Position numbers and translations under genes: made by a program. A stretch of DNA of 12,258 nucleotides from Promethearchaeota archaeon (GTDB taxonomy: Archaea; Asgardarchaeota; Lokiarchaeia; Sigynarchaeales; SOKP01), in assembly GCA_019057735.1 (NCBI GenBank), contig JAHLWV010000046.1:1-12258 (forward strand), given 5' to 3'. Below are positions 12,177 through 12,258 of this stretch, piece after piece. Every line of letters starts with the position of its first letter. Position 1 is the first letter of the stretch. The notes under the pieces are model-generated. The model did not search any database, was not told where the DNA came from, and saw only the letters and a program-made list of their open reading frames with translations.

Positions 12177-12258
12177 ATGGCAGAAACTAAAGCCCTAATT
12201 TTCCAGATTCAAAAAATGTCCACTGAAGATGGACCTGGCATTAGAACAACGGTTTTTT
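12177..12258 (+). CDS. Glycyl-radical-enzyme activating enzyme, copy 2, cut by window end
   Basis: Only the first 27 codons are present. They encode MAETKALIFQIQKMSTEDGP followed by GIRTTVF, the N-terminus of a radical-SAM activase. The same part of copy 1 at 9500 differs by a single residue (Thr4 instead of Ser4), while four of five base changes are silent. Silent-site divergence with a conserved protein indicates that both copies were under selection for some time after duplication. The radical-SAM cysteines would begin a few residues beyond the edge. This may be the working copy that replaces the truncated one. Whether a glycyl radical enzyme follows cannot be seen. Confidence 0.8.
   Translation, partial: MAETKALIFQIQKMSTEDGPGIRTTVF

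Noticed and set aside
1..12258. CRISPR array, tRNA or rRNA genes
   Set aside because: No regularly spaced repeats and no cloverleaf-like or rRNA-like GC-rich segments were noticed on either strand.

Overview
The window is AT-rich (roughly one third G+C by eye) and reads as the genome of an anaerobic archaeon. TATA-like boxes lie about 22-38 nt before several start codons, starts are ATG/TTG, and the ribosome-binding motifs are GGTGA/GTGAT, matching the 3' part of the archaeal anti-Shine-Dalgarno sequence. Almost every enzyme carries iron-sulfur clusters or is otherwise oxygen-sensitive. The gene mix (cytosolic molybdopterin enzymes, glycyl-radical activases, R-specific beta-oxidation parts) would fit an Asgard (Lokiarchaeia-like) archaeon. 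That placement is inference; no rRNA or marker gene is present.

Layout. (1) 70-4101, plus strand: a molybdopterin (Mo/W-bisPGD) oxidoreductase large subunit, its four-cluster ferredoxin subunit, and a winged-helix/4Fe-4S protein, followed by a hairpin and T-tract terminator. (2) 4196-9368, minus strand: a MaoC-type (R)-enoyl-CoA hydratase, a second ferredoxin subunit, a second molybdopterin large subunit (transcribed in the order large subunit, ferredoxin, MaoC), and upstream of these an enterochelin-esterase-like hydrolase. The two molybdopterin modules are paralogues and face each other tail to tail. (3) 9500-12258, a damaged region: a glycyl-radical-enzyme activase cut off after residue 131 and fused head-on to a thiolase cut off after residue 128; an intact small membrane protein; a decayed 3' end of a third ferredoxin subunit; an SDR dehydrogenase interrupted by one in-frame TGA; and the start of a second activase running off the window.

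How the genes may work together. Neither large subunit has a Tat signal and no membrane-anchor subunit is encoded, so both molybdopterin modules are probably soluble cytosolic redox enzymes passing electrons to ferredoxin-type carriers. The MaoC hydratase, the NDLG-type SDR and the thiolase correspond to steps of a beta-oxidation pathway through (R)-hydroxyacyl-CoA, the logic of the eukaryotic peroxisomal multifunctional enzyme type 2. The activases point to a glycyl radical enzyme elsewhere. A plausible reading is a locus for anaerobic breakdown or modification of an aromatic, alkyl or hydroxylated substrate, but the substrates cannot be read from the sequence.

The most useful observations are the unannotated ferredoxin remnant at 10852-10974 (evidence for a third molybdopterin operon), the activase/thiolase breakpoint at 9888-9892, and a swapped cysteine pattern in the N-terminal Fe-S site of the first molybdopterin enzyme.
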